A stretch of DNA of 23,466 nt from NCBI RefSeq assembly GCF_034119425.1, contig NZ_JAWUEL010000031.1, forward strand, positions 1-23,466, in the 5' to 3' direction. Positions 14,829-22,702 of this stretch are shown here, piece by piece (positions within the stretch are counted from its first letter, which is position 1; each line of letters starts with the position of its first letter). Below the pieces are notes generated by a model. That model was not told the DNA's origin. It saw nothing but the letters and a program-made list of their open reading frames with translations, and made no database searches. Source of the DNA: Actinotignum schaalii_C. GTDB lineage: Bacteria; Actinomycetota; Actinomycetes; Actinomycetales; Actinomycetaceae. Both the position numbers and the translations under genes were made by a program.

Positions 14829-14877
14829 TTCGCAAGTAAGTCGCAGTCTCTAGCGCTGAGTTAGAGGACTAAGAGTC

Positions 14878-14916
14878 AAGCAGGGCTCCGGTCAGACCGG
14901 GGCCCTGCTTCTTGTT
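14878..14916 (+). terminator. Rho-independent terminator after gpmA
   Basis: AAGCAGGGCTCCGG (14878-14891) pairs over 14 bp, with one G-T wobble, with CCGGGGCCCTGCTT (14897-14910) around loop TCAGA. The T-rich CTTGTT follows, making this the most canonical terminator in the window. Confidence 0.9.
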
Positions 14917-15013
14917 AAACGCGAGCTCGGCCCACGCCGGCGCACCTCCGAGCTATGAACTCAGTCACGGCTTCGCGGCCGGGACTTGTCCATCCCCGCC
15001 CCACCCCCTACCA

Positions 15014-15045
15014 TTGAGCTGGTAATGATAACGGTTATCGTTACC
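15014..15045 (+). promoter_or_regulatory. Zur box overlapping the zinc operon promoter
   Basis: GGTAATGATAAC (15021-15032) and GTTATCGTTACC (15034-15045) form a 12-bp inverted repeat around one central G with a single mismatch. The AATGATAACGGTTATC core resembles zinc-uptake regulator (Zur) operators. It overlaps a candidate promoter, TTGAGC (15014-15019) and TATCGT (15036-15041) 16 bp apart, so zinc-loaded Zur would block transcription. The match to Zur is from memory of the motif, not a scan. Confidence 0.75.
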
Positions 15046-15152
15046 GCTTATGGGCGGCTCGGCCGCTGCCTGGGAAGCGCCCGGTTACATGCCGAGCGCA
15101 GCGCCGCCGCCCGGCGGCCTGGATTCACGTATCCGGAGGTGTGTGTCCGAGC

Positions 15153-16922
15153 ATGAGGAAGCTGCTACCCGCCATCGCGTCCATCGTTGCGATGGTCTGC
15201 CCTGCCGGTATCCCTTCCGGTGGGGGCCAGGAAGCGCTGGTGGGTAGTGTTTCGGCCGCGGGAGTGAGGACCCGCGCCGAAACGGGCGATCGGAATTCCG
15301 ATGCGCCACGGGTTGTCGCCTCCACTCCGATACTCGCGGACCTCGCCCAGAATGTTCTGGGCGAGCGGGGTGAGGTGACATCCCTTGTGCCGCCCGGGGC
15401 GGACCCGCATTCTTTTGAACCGTCACTGCGGTCTTTGCGGGAACTGGCCCGGGCGGACATCGTTTTCTCCAACCAATTGCTGCTGGAGGACCAAGCGCTG
15501 CTCGCCACCATGGATGCTACCAGGCGTCCCGGCGTGAAAAATGTTGGTTTGGGTGAGGCGGCCGTCGCATACGGCGCGCGCCATATCGTGCTTGTGGAGG
15601 ACGCGTCGTTGAGCACCGTGTGGCTTGGTTTCCGCGCGGGGGCACCGGTTGCGGCCCAGCCGCAGGAGGGGAACGACGCCGCTGCCCCTTCCGCACCCAC
15701 CACTTCGGCTCCCATTGTTTCGCTGCGCGCAGTCTCGGTCACCGGCCCGGGCACCCTAGCGGCTTTCACCACCGGAACGTTCGGGCAACCCAAGGTTTAT
15801 ATCGATTCTTCGCGCGCGGAACTCGGGCACGTGGATCTTCCCACCCAGGCCCATACCCATATGTCCTGGGCTTTTTCCGCCCCCGGTATTTATGAATTGC
15901 GCATGCGCGCCGAGGTCCAGGAAGCGGGCCAGAGCCGCAGCCTCGGGGAGGGGACTGTGGTCTTTGCCGTCGGGGTAGATCCGGCCACCACCGGGCGTAG
16001 CCGGGTGATCGACGCCGGTCACGTGGATATCACCATGGCCGATAGCGGTGCCATAACCCTGCGCGGGGAAATCGAATCGGCCCGCACTACCGAGGTTTCC
16101 CCGGATAGCGCGGTTATCGCGGTGCCGCATACCGTGGCCACCCATATTCCTGGCGATCCCGCTTGGCGTTTCCTGGGCCGGGCCGGGGATACCAGCTGGG
16201 TGTTGGCCCAGGCGGTGCTGGGTGAACACGTGCACGGCGATGTTGATCCGCACCTGTGGCTGGATGCCTCCAATGCCATCGCCTATGTGGAAACTATTGC
16301 CGCTGAACTTAGCGCCCTGGATCCGCAGGGCGCTCCTATCTACGCGGCCAATGCGCAAGCTTATATCGCCAGATTGCGGGGCCTGGATGAGTGGCTGCGC
16401 GGCGTCGTCGCCTCTATTCCAGCGCGGCAACGCAAGCTCGTGACCGCGCATGACGGCTTCGGCTACTTGGCGCGCGCCTACGGCCTGGACACGGTCGGTT
16501 TCGTCACCCCGAATCCGGCGCTGGAACCTTCCGCGCGCCAGCTCGCCAATCTCACCCATACACTCCTGGATCTGCGGGTTCCCGCTGTCTTCGGGGAACC
16601 GACCACGGCTTCGCACGCCGGGGAGCTGCGGGCTGTGGCGAGCGCGGCGGGCGTGGCGGTCTGCCAGCTCTATTCTGATTCTTTCGACGGCGCTGCCACC
16701 ACCTACGAAGCCATGATGATCGCCAATGGTCGCGCCTTGAAAAGCTGCCTCGATCCGGGCGCGCTGCCGGCCTGGTCTCCCGATTATGAGGTTCCGCGGC
16801 TGCCCCTGCCTACCACTCCCGATCAGCGATCGGATCCGGGCGCTGCGCCGCAACCTGATCCGCAACCCGCGCCGCCCGTCGCTCAGCTTCCCGCTACCGA
16901 ACCCACGAAGGACAATTCATGA
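15153..16922 (+). CDS. Zinc-type ABC transporter substrate-binding protein with inserted surface-repeat domain
   Basis: This 589-residue ZnuA-like protein is about twice the usual 300. After a signal peptide (MRKLLPAIASIVAMV; no canonical lipobox at C16), the N-lobe has DPHSFEPS with H86. The C-lobe has HVHGDVDPHLW with H367, TAHDGFGYLARAYGL with H433, and YSDSFDG near D509, together the expected metal-site set. Between the lobes (about 150-285) lies an extra beta domain like the actinobacterial surface-anchored repeat (TIGR03769 type), with VWLGFRAG and HTH at 234-236. The last 50 residues are a Pro-rich tail. This layout matches the 'anchored repeat ABC transporter substrate-binding' family (TIGR03772 type). 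ATG 15153 is preferred; GGAGGTG is about 12 nt upstream. The Zur box supports zinc. The stop overlaps the next start. Confidence 0.88.
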   Translation: MRKLLPAIASIVAMVCPAGIPSGGGQEALVGSVSAAGVRTRAETGDRNSDAPRVVASTPILADLAQNVLGERGEVTSLVPPGADPHSFEPSLRSLRELARADIVFSNQLLLEDQALLATMDATRRPGVKNVGLGEAAVAYGARHIVLVEDASLSTVWLGFRAGAPVAAQPQEGNDAAAPSAPTTSAPIVSLRAVSVTGPGTLAAFTTGTFGQPKVYIDSSRAELGHVDLPTQAHTHMSWAFSAPGIYELRMRAEVQEAGQSRSLGEGTVVFAVGVDPATTGRSRVIDAGHVDITMADSGAITLRGEIESARTTEVSPDSAVIAVPHTVATHIPGDPAWRFLGRAGDTSWVLAQAVLGEHVHGDVDPHLWLDASNAIAYVETIAAELSALDPQGAPIYAANAQAYIARLRGLDEWLRGVVASIPARQRKLVTAHDGFGYLARAYGLDTVGFVTPNPALEPSARQLANLTHTLLDLRVPAVFGEPTTASHAGELRAVASAAGVAVCQLYSDSFDGAATTYEAMMIANGRALKSCLDPGALPAWSPDYEVPRLPLPTTPDQRSDPGAAPQPDPQPAPPVAQLPATEPTKDNS

Positions 16923-18052
16923 CTAGATTCTCTACCGCGCACCTGAGCGCACGTTCCGGCGCCCTCCGCTCTGTTTGCGCGCGCACTCTCGCCGCGCTAC
17001 TCCTTGCTGCGCTCAGCTGCGCGCTGGTTCTGGCCGCGCCCGCGCGTGCTTTCGCCCATCCGGATCCGGCCCCTACCGCGCCCGGTTCCAGCACTGCCGT
17101 TGACCCGGCCCTCACCCAAACGGTGAGCGGGGACGAGCAGCTGGCCCCGGTGGGCACCCCGGTGGAGATCAGCTCCGGACACGTGGATATGGGCCCGCGC
17201 CTGACGGATGCCGGCTGGGATTTCCTGGTGCGTGATGATTCGGGCGCCGTGCCGGTCTGGCGTTCCGTGGACGACGTGGTCTTCCGGGTGGGGGAGGCGG
17301 CCCGCATGGAGGTCCCCGCTACCGATGCCTACTCCTTTATTCACGCCTCCGGTCCGGCCTACGTGATCCCGCAGCAGCAGCTCGCCGATGTGGTGTGGCT
17401 CGGCTGGAATACCCAGGACCCGGGCGTGGTCAGCCGCGTCAATGGCGATGTGGCCCTCACCTACGGCGGGCACGCGGGGGAAGGCCAATTCACCGCCTTT
17501 GTCGATTCGGGCAACTTCTCCGGGCCCACCCTGCTGTGGAATTCCGAAGTCGCCACCTCGCAGCCGGTGCACGTCTCCCTCAATACCCACACCCACGCCA
17601 ATTGGGTCTTCACCCAGCCCGGCGTGCACCTGGTGCGCCTCACGGTATCCGCCCAGCTCACGGACGGCACCCAGGTGGAGAAAACCGTGACTTTGCGTTT
17701 CGCGGTGGGTGCGAATACTTCTGCCGACGACGCCCGCGCGGCCCAGTGGCCGGCCGGCAGCGACGGCGCGGCAGCTAGCGGTTCGGCCGCGGATAATGCG
17801 CAGGCCGGGCAATCAGCCGCGGGTCAATCCGGTACGGCGCAAACCGGTGCGAATGGCGCCCGGAACTCGGCCGCCGGCGAGGCGGAAATCCCGCTGCGCT
17901 GGGTAGTTATCGGCTGCGCTGGAGCGGTGCTCCTCATTGCCGCTGGCTTTATCGGGGCGCGTGCCTCGCGCCGCCGCCACCAGGAAGCGGCGCTCGCGGC
18001 CCGCACCCAGGCCCGCGATGGCGAGGCAGAGGAGGAATCGTGCCAGCGCTAA
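16919..18052 (+). CDS. Membrane-anchored surface protein with choice-of-anchor M/surface-repeat domain
   Basis: This 377-residue exported protein has a signal peptide ending near AFA-H (about residue 46). A repeat domain at about 80-265 follows, with SGHVDMGPRL, VVWLGWNTQ and HTH at 224-226 before NWVFTQPG. Then come an Ala/Gly/Ser/Gln-rich linker (about 270-320), one membrane helix at about 325-347, and a short basic cytoplasmic end. No LPXTG motif is seen, so it is held by the helix. The domain is the same type as the insert in the upstream binding protein, and the family is the 'ABC transporter-associated repeat protein' class (TIGR03773 type). Its ATG overlaps the previous stop, and its 3' end overlaps the ATPase start. 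It probably captures metal or a metal complex at the surface and passes it to the binding protein; this is inference. Confidence 0.85.
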   Translation: MTRFSTAHLSARSGALRSVCARTLAALLLAALSCALVLAAPARAFAHPDPAPTAPGSSTAVDPALTQTVSGDEQLAPVGTPVEISSGHVDMGPRLTDAGWDFLVRDDSGAVPVWRSVDDVVFRVGEAARMEVPATDAYSFIHASGPAYVIPQQQLADVVWLGWNTQDPGVVSRVNGDVALTYGGHAGEGQFTAFVDSGNFSGPTLLWNSEVATSQPVHVSLNTHTHANWVFTQPGVHLVRLTVSAQLTDGTQVEKTVTLRFAVGANTSADDARAAQWPAGSDGAAASGSAADNAQAGQSAAGQSGTAQTGANGARNSAAGEAEIPLRWVVIGCAGAVLLIAAGFIGARASRRRHQEAALAARTQARDGEAEEESCQR

Positions 18053-18798
18053 CGGTCCGTGACCTCGCGGTTGTGCTCGGAGGTGTGCGGGTGCTCCGTG
18101 ATGTCAGCCTCGAGGTGGAAGCCGGCGAGCTCGTTGGCCTCATCGGCCCGAACGGCGCCGGGAAAACCACCCTCATGCGCAGCATCATGGGCCTGCTCAC
18201 CCCGGCAGCCGGCACTGTTGAGGTGCGCGGGGAGCGGGTCCGGCCCGGCCGCCCGCACCGTGCCATCGGCTACGTGCCGCAGTCCCGCGCCACCCAATGG
18301 GGTTACCCCATGAGCGTGGAGGAACTGGTGGCCACCGGGCTGGAACGCCGCGGGCTGCTCGCCCGGGCGCGCCTGGGGCGCAGCGCGTGGGAAAAGGTAT
18401 ATGCCGCGCTCGATAGGGTCGATTTATTCGAGATGCGGCGTCGGCCCATCGGGCAGCTGTCCGGCGGGCAGCAACAGCGCATCCTCATCGCGCGCGCACT
18501 CGTGCGCGACCCGGCCATCCTCCTCCTGGACGAGCCCTTCACCGGGCTCGACCACCCCACCCAGGATTCCCTGGCCGATCTTTTCCTCTCGCTACGCGCC
18601 GGCGGGGCCGGAATTATTATGTCCACCCACGACCTCACCCAGGCCGTTGATATTTCCACCCGCGTGGCCCTTCTCAACCGCACAATTATCGCGGCCGGCC
18701 CGCCCGCGGATATCCTCCGCGCCGACCTGTGGATGGAAACGTTCCAGGTGCGGGCTTCCTCGCCGCTGCTGCGCGTCCTCGGAATGGTGAAAGCATGA
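18040..18798 (+). CDS. ATP-binding subunit, anchored repeat-type metal ABC transporter
   Basis: This 252-residue ATPase of the zinc/manganese family starts at GTG 18040. GGAGGAA just upstream and the 13-bp overlap with the previous gene support that start. Walker A GPNGAGKTT is at 36-44, the signature LSGGQQQR at 140-147, Walker B ends at D164-E165, and the switch histidine is in STHDL. The segment PQSRATQWGYPMSVEE is typical of metal-type ATPases and fits the TIGR03771 class. It drives uptake through the permease whose ATG overlaps its stop (ATGA). Confidence 0.93.
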   Translation: MPALTVRDLAVVLGGVRVLRDVSLEVEAGELVGLIGPNGAGKTTLMRSIMGLLTPAAGTVEVRGERVRPGRPHRAIGYVPQSRATQWGYPMSVEELVATGLERRGLLARARLGRSAWEKVYAALDRVDLFEMRRRPIGQLSGGQQQRILIARALVRDPAILLLDEPFTGLDHPTQDSLADLFLSLRAGGAGIIMSTHDLTQAVDISTRVALLNRTIIAAGPPADILRADLWMETFQVRASSPLLRVLGMVKA

Positions 18799-19664
18799 GT
18801 TTCTTTGATTTCCTGGCCGATCTGTCCAATCCGGTACTCGGCTTCCTCCCGCGTGCCCTCCTCGTTGCCATGCTTTCCGCGGTAGTGTGCGGGGCGGTGG
18901 GCGTGCACGTGGTACTGCGCGGCATGTCCTTCCTGGGGGATGCCCTCGCCCACGCGGTTTTCCCCGGCATTGTCATCGCTTTCGCGCTCCAGGGTTCCAT
19001 TCTGGTGGGCGGAGCGGTCGCGGGCGGCGTCGTCGCCCTTCTTATCGCGCTCGCCTCGCAAAACCGCAACCTGCGCGAAGACTCCATCATCGGTATTTTT
19101 ATGGCCGCGGCTTTCGCGTTCGGCGTGGCTCTCATCGCGCGCATCCCCGGCTATACCGGGTCCCTCGAATCTTTCCTATTCGGTTCCCTCACCGGCGTGG
19201 ATAGTTCCGATGTGCTCACTTCCGCCATCGTGGCCGCGGCCGTGCTGCTTTTCCTGGCCGTGCTCCACCCGGCGCTGCTCTCCGTGAGCGTGGACCGCGA
19301 TTTCGCGCGCGCCACCGGCACCCGGGTGCTGCTCGTAGACGTGTGCCTCTACCTCACCGTGGCGCTCGCGGTGGTGATTTCCGTGCAATCCATCGGCAAT
19401 ATTTTGGTGTTGGCGCTGCTCGTCACCCCGGCCGCCACCGCGCGGCTCCTCACCGACCGGGTGGGCACGATGATGCTCCTCGCTCCAATCCTCGGGTGCG
19501 CGAGCGCTTTCGTGGGGGTGTGGCTCTCCTGGGCGGCGGATATTCCTGCGGGTGCAGCCATTGTTTTAGTGACGACGGCGCTTTTCGCCCTCGTGTGGTT
19601 GAGTGTTCCGGTGCGCGGGAAACTAGTGCGGGCCCGCACCGCACGCGTAAAAGACCGCGTGTAG
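18795..19664 (+). CDS. Permease subunit, anchored repeat-type metal ABC transporter
   Basis: From ATG 18795, which overlaps the ATPase stop, the product is 289 residues with about seven to nine hydrophobic helices. Family blocks are VVLRGMSFLGDALAHAVFPG (near 39-58), SLESFLFGSLTGV and LVTPAATARLLTDR, all typical of ZnuB/MntB-like metal permeases (TIGR03770 type). An upstream in-frame extension lies inside the ATPase gene and is not used. It is the last gene of the Zur operon. It converges with phoU, whose stop is 28 bp away; only a weak CGGC-AAGC-GCCG hairpin separates them. Confidence 0.93.
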   Translation: MSFFDFLADLSNPVLGFLPRALLVAMLSAVVCGAVGVHVVLRGMSFLGDALAHAVFPGIVIAFALQGSILVGGAVAGGVVALLIALASQNRNLREDSIIGIFMAAAFAFGVALIARIPGYTGSLESFLFGSLTGVDSSDVLTSAIVAAAVLLFLAVLHPALLSVSVDRDFARATGTRVLLVDVCLYLTVALAVVISVQSIGNILVLALLVTPAATARLLTDRVGTMMLLAPILGCASAFVGVWLSWAADIPAGAAIVLVTTALFALVWLSVPVRGKLVRARTARVKDRV

Positions 19665-19692
19665 TACAGGCCCGAACGACGGCAAGCGCCGA

Positions 19693-20418
19693 TTAGTCTT
19701 CCATATCTCCCACGGAGAAACCTTCGGGGAAGTCCCCGCCGAGCATTTCTTCTTCGGTACCCGGGGTGGACTCCACATCCACACGCAAGCCGGTGATGAG
19801 GAAGTGCATGCGGCGGGCAACCGTGACCCCGTGATCCCCGTAGCGTTCCAGGAAACGGCCCAGCAATACTACGTCCACGATTTCCTGGTGGCTCATGCCG
19901 TTATCCTCATCGAGGACCAGCTGGAAAGACTGGCGGTGCAGGTCGTCAAGAACCTCATCACGTTCGTCAATTTCATCGGCGATAGCAAGATCCTGCTTGC
20001 GCACGAGTTCTTCCACCTGGCGACCCACCCGCACGGCCTCGTCGGCCATGCGTACGAGTAGGTCATAGCCGGGGCCGCCCACCACGCGTTCGGGGAAACG
20101 CCCGCGCGCAATATAGGCAACGTGGCGGGCCAGGTCGCCCATGCGCTCCAGAGTAATGGCGATGCGCATCGCGGTCACCACGGTCCGCAAATCCGAGGCA
20201 ACCGGCGCCTGCCGCGCCAGCAGCGAAATCGCCATATCTTCAATCTGACGCTGCAGCTCATCAATATTTGCATCGGCATCAATCACCGATTCCGCCAGGG
20301 CCAGATTGGCGTTCCGCAGCGAATCTGCGGCGTGTTCCATCGCCCGAGCGGCGCTGCGAGCCTGCTTGGCAAGCGTTTCCTCGAGCGTCTTCATTTCGTT
20401 GCGGAATTCTTGACGCAT
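19693..20418 (-). CDS. phoU: Phosphate signalling regulator PhoU
   Basis: This 241-residue all-helical protein has two PhoU repeats. Each has a metal-binding-type motif: ERMGDLARH at about 90-98 and ERYGDHGV near 190-197. PhoU links phosphate transport to the sensor kinase and keeps phosphate genes off when phosphate is plentiful. The C-terminus has an extra acidic stretch of about 25 residues. GAGGAG about 6 nt before the ATG supports the start. The gene is divergent from senX3-regX3 across 181 bp, and no pst transporter genes are in the window. Confidence 0.95.
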   Translation of the reverse strand: MRQEFRNEMKTLEETLAKQARSAARAMEHAADSLRNANLALAESVIDADANIDELQRQIEDMAISLLARQAPVASDLRTVVTAMRIAITLERMGDLARHVAYIARGRFPERVVGGPGYDLLVRMADEAVRVGRQVEELVRKQDLAIADEIDERDEVLDDLHRQSFQLVLDEDNGMSHQEIVDVVLLGRFLERYGDHGVTVARRMHFLITGLRVDVESTPGTEEEMLGGDFPEGFSVGDMED

Positions 20419-20500
20419 TAAAGCTCCTCATTTCTGTGCGCCCGCGGGCGCGTTCGTAGCGCACGGCGGCGCACCACAGGTTTTATTTCAGCAGTACGGG

Positions 20501-20544
20501 GTTAACACTAGCGGCATATTGCGTAAACAGTAGGTAAATAGCGG
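20501..20544. promoter_or_regulatory. Candidate PHO box between phoU and senX3
   Basis: GTTAACACTAG (20501-20511), GTAAACAGTAG (20523-20533) and GTAAATAGCGG (20534-20544) are related 11-mers spaced 22 and 11 bp apart, in register with an 11-bp helical repeat. The 11-mer at 20512-20522 matches poorly. Phosphate response regulators bind direct repeats with 11-bp phasing (TTAACA-like in Bacillus, GTTCACC-like in Streptomyces). The array ends about 20 bp upstream of the likely -35 of senX3, an activator position. Confidence 0.55.
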
Positions 20545-20587
20545 GCTTTCGGGGCTGCCGAGCGTGCCAGGCCGAGCTGGAACAGGC

Positions 20588-20593
20588 TAGTCT
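20588..20593 (+). promoter_or_regulatory. -10 element of senX3, leaderless
   Basis: TAGTCT ends 6 nt before the ATG at 20600, with no Shine-Dalgarno between them. GTGCCA at 20564-20569 is a weak -35 with an 18-bp spacer. The mRNA probably begins at or next to the start codon. Confidence 0.5.
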
Positions 20594-20599
20594 GGAACC

Positions 20600-21781
20600 A
20601 TGGTTGAAGGAATCGCTGTGCTTGCCGCGGTCTGCGGGGGGATCGCCGTGGGCATTATCGCCTCCCTGGCTTTTGCCTATTCGCAGCGCTCGCTGCGCCC
20701 ATTGCGGGTGACCGCAACGGTAGAGCCGGTGGAGGACGCCGTGAAAGTCCTCGAGGCGATTCCGCAATTCTTCGTGCTTGTATCCGCGCTTGACGTGGTG
20801 GAACGTGCCTCCACCCAGGCCTATAGTTTCGGGCTGGTGCGTGATGATCGCCTGGTGCGCCCTGAGTTCATCCAACTGGTGGCACGGGTGCGCGATACCG
20901 GTGAAGTGCTCTCCCGCCCGCTCTCCATTAAACGGTCCACGCTCAAAAACCAGAGCGATACCCGTTTGATGGTCTATGCTGCGCCGCTTTCCGGCGGGCG
21001 GGTGCTCGTGCTTTTCGAGGACAATACCGAGAAGCTCAAACTGGAAGAAACCCGGCGGGATTTCGTGGCCAATGTATCCCACGAGCTGAAAACCCCGGTG
21101 GGGGCGATTTCTTTGCTGGTGGAAACTCTGGACAGCGCGGCGGATGATCCGCAAGCGGTCCGGCATTTCACCGCCCAGCTGGATACCGAAGTGGTGCGCT
21201 TGCGCGGCCTGGTGCAGGACATTATCGAGCTTTCACGCCTCCAAGAAGGTAATGCCTTGACCACCACGGAACTTGTGGATGTGGATGCGGTAGTGGCCGA
21301 ATCGGTTGCCCGGATGGATGTGGAAGCTGCTAATCGCGGGGTGAAAATTGTGAGCGGCGGGCAGCCTGGGCTCACAGTCTATGGAGATAGACGCATGCTC
21401 GCCACCGCGATCCGTAATCTTCTGGATAATGCGGTGCGCTATACCCGGCCGCACGGGCGGGTCTCAGTAGCAACATCGCTGGCGGATGGGCAGGTGCTTA
21501 TTTCCGTCGTCGACCAAGGCGAGGGAATTGACGCGGCGCAACGCGAACGTATTTTTGAGCGATTTTACCGAGGGGATGCCGCCCGGGACCGCAATTCCGG
21601 GGGCTCCGGGATTGGCCTTGCGATCGTCAAGCACGTGGTTCAAGACCATGGCGGGCGCATCAAATTATGGAGCAAGGTAGGCCAGGGCTCCACCTTCACC
21701 ATCTGCCTGCCCGAACCCTATATTCCTGAGGCAGCTCCCAGTCCTGAAACTAATGCGCTTGAGCATTCGGAGAGGAAGTAA
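20600..21781 (+). CDS. senX3: Sensor histidine kinase SenX3 (phosphate-responsive)
   Basis: This 393-residue membrane kinase has one N-terminal membrane helix (about 4-27), a PAS-like region (about 45-145), and a HisKA domain with phospho-acceptor H161 in ANVSHELKTP. The ATPase domain has the N box NLLDNAVRYT (N277), DQGEGI and GGSGIGLAIVKH. The short N-terminus with no external domain fits SenX3/PhoR kinases that sense phosphate through the Pst-PhoU complex. It phosphorylates RegX3, encoded 9 bp downstream. The start appears leaderless. The last 20 residues are a variable acidic tail. Confidence 0.93.
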   Translation: MVEGIAVLAAVCGGIAVGIIASLAFAYSQRSLRPLRVTATVEPVEDAVKVLEAIPQFFVLVSALDVVERASTQAYSFGLVRDDRLVRPEFIQLVARVRDTGEVLSRPLSIKRSTLKNQSDTRLMVYAAPLSGGRVLVLFEDNTEKLKLEETRRDFVANVSHELKTPVGAISLLVETLDSAADDPQAVRHFTAQLDTEVVRLRGLVQDIIELSRLQEGNALTTTELVDVDAVVAESVARMDVEAANRGVKIVSGGQPGLTVYGDRRMLATAIRNLLDNAVRYTRPHGRVSVATSLADGQVLISVVDQGEGIDAAQRERIFERFYRGDAARDRNSGGSGIGLAIVKHVVQDHGGRIKLWSKVGQGSTFTICLPEPYIPEAAPSPETNALEHSERK

Positions 21782-21790
21782 CGAAACACC

Positions 21791-22480
21791 ATGACCACGA
21801 TCCTTGTTGTTGATGACGAACCGACGTACCGTGACACCCTCGCATTCAACCTGGGCCGGGACGGTTACGAGGTGGTGACTGCCGCGGATGGCGCCGCGGC
21901 CCTCGAACAATTCCAGGTGGCGCGCCCCGATGTGGTGCTTCTTGACCTCATGCTCCCGGGCATGTCCGGCGAGGAAGTGTGCCGCCGGATTCGGGCTACC
22001 TCGGATGTGCCCATCATTATGCTCACCGCCAAGGATTCTGAAATCGACAAGGTGGTCGGCTTGGAAGTTGGAGCGGATGACTACGTCACCAAGCCCTATT
22101 CCTATCGGGAACTGGTGGCGCGAGTGCGGGCGGTGCTGCGCCGGGCGAGCACCGGGGCCGCAGATGATGTAGACGAAGACGTATTGCGCGTGGGCCGGGT
22201 AGAAATGGATACCGATAAGCACGAAGTTTACGTGGGCGGGGAACTTATCAGCATGCCGCTGCGGGAATTCGAGCTGCTTGAACTTTTCTTGCGTAATCCG
22301 GACCGGGTGCTCACCCGCCCCCAGATTCTTGACCGTATTTGGGGCCTGGACTATATGGGTGATACTAAGACCCTGGATGTGCACGTCAAGCGAATTCGCT
22401 CGAAGATTGAGGTGGATCCTTCCGCTCCCACCGCGCTGGTCACGGTGCGTGGGCTCGGCTACAAGCTGGTCTCGGAGTAG
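21791..22480 (+). CDS. regX3: Response regulator RegX3 (OmpR/PhoB family)
   Basis: This 229-residue regulator has a receiver domain (about 1-118) with acidic pocket D8-D9, phospho-acceptor D52 in LLDLMLPG, and the conserved K in VTKPYSYREL. The winged-helix DNA-binding domain (about 130-229) has LREFELLELFLRNPDRVLTR and KTLDVHVKRIRSKIE. It controls phosphate-starvation genes in relatives such as mycobacteria. GAGAGGAAG precedes the ATG and the gap to senX3 is 9 bp, so the two are co-transcribed. It probably binds the 11-bp-phased repeats upstream of senX3. Confidence 0.95.
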   Translation: MTTILVVDDEPTYRDTLAFNLGRDGYEVVTAADGAAALEQFQVARPDVVLLDLMLPGMSGEEVCRRIRATSDVPIIMLTAKDSEIDKVVGLEVGADDYVTKPYSYRELVARVRAVLRRASTGAADDVDEDVLRVGRVEMDTDKHEVYVGGELISMPLREFELLELFLRNPDRVLTRPQILDRIWGLDYMGDTKTLDVHVKRIRSKIEVDPSAPTALVTVRGLGYKLVSE

Positions 22481-22498
22481 TCGCAGCCGGGGCGTGAG

Positions 22499-22516
22499 CG
22501 CGGGCGGGTGCCCGCG
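22499..22516 (+). terminator. GC-rich hairpin after regX3
   Basis: CGCGGGC (22499-22505) pairs with GCCCGCG (22510-22516) around a GGGT loop, 18 bp after the regX3 stop. No T-tract follows. Confidence 0.4.
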
Positions 22517-22639
22517 TGCCGGTGAGCGTGAGGCTGCCGCCTGCAAACATACAGCCCGCGTGCCTGCGAACTTGTGGCCCACACCGCAGCCCTTTGTGGC
22601 TTGCAGCGCAAAAAAGATCAGAGACTACACCGTCAATGG

Positions 22640-22645
22640 TAAAAT
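22640..22645 (+). promoter_or_regulatory. Candidate -10 element of carD
   Basis: TAAAAT is a good -10 hexamer. Transcription would start near 22652 and give a leader of about 51 nt containing both palindromes at 22655-22680. No clear -35 hexamer is seen. Confidence 0.45.
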
Positions 22646-22654
22646 GTCTATCGG

Positions 22655-22680
22655 ATATGCGCATATTGCGCGAACGCGCA
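22655..22680. promoter_or_regulatory. Two adjacent perfect palindromes in the carD leader
   Basis: ATATGCGCATAT (22655-22666) is a perfect 12-bp palindrome and TGCGCGAACGCGCA (22667-22680) a perfect 14-bp one, directly abutting. They lie between the -10 element and the Shine-Dalgarno GGAGAAAGG. In RNA, TGCGC-GAAC-GCGCA can form a stem-loop next to the ribosome site, and GCGC repeats allow alternative pairings. Confidence 0.65.
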
Positions 22681-22702
22681 GCGGAGAAAGGGTTCTGATT
22701 CA

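Noticed and set aside
15756..16865. Open minus-strand frame of 369 codons opposite the zinc-binding protein gene
   Set aside because: It is antisense to a gene with clear family motifs, is Arg/Gly-rich, and has no ribosome site.
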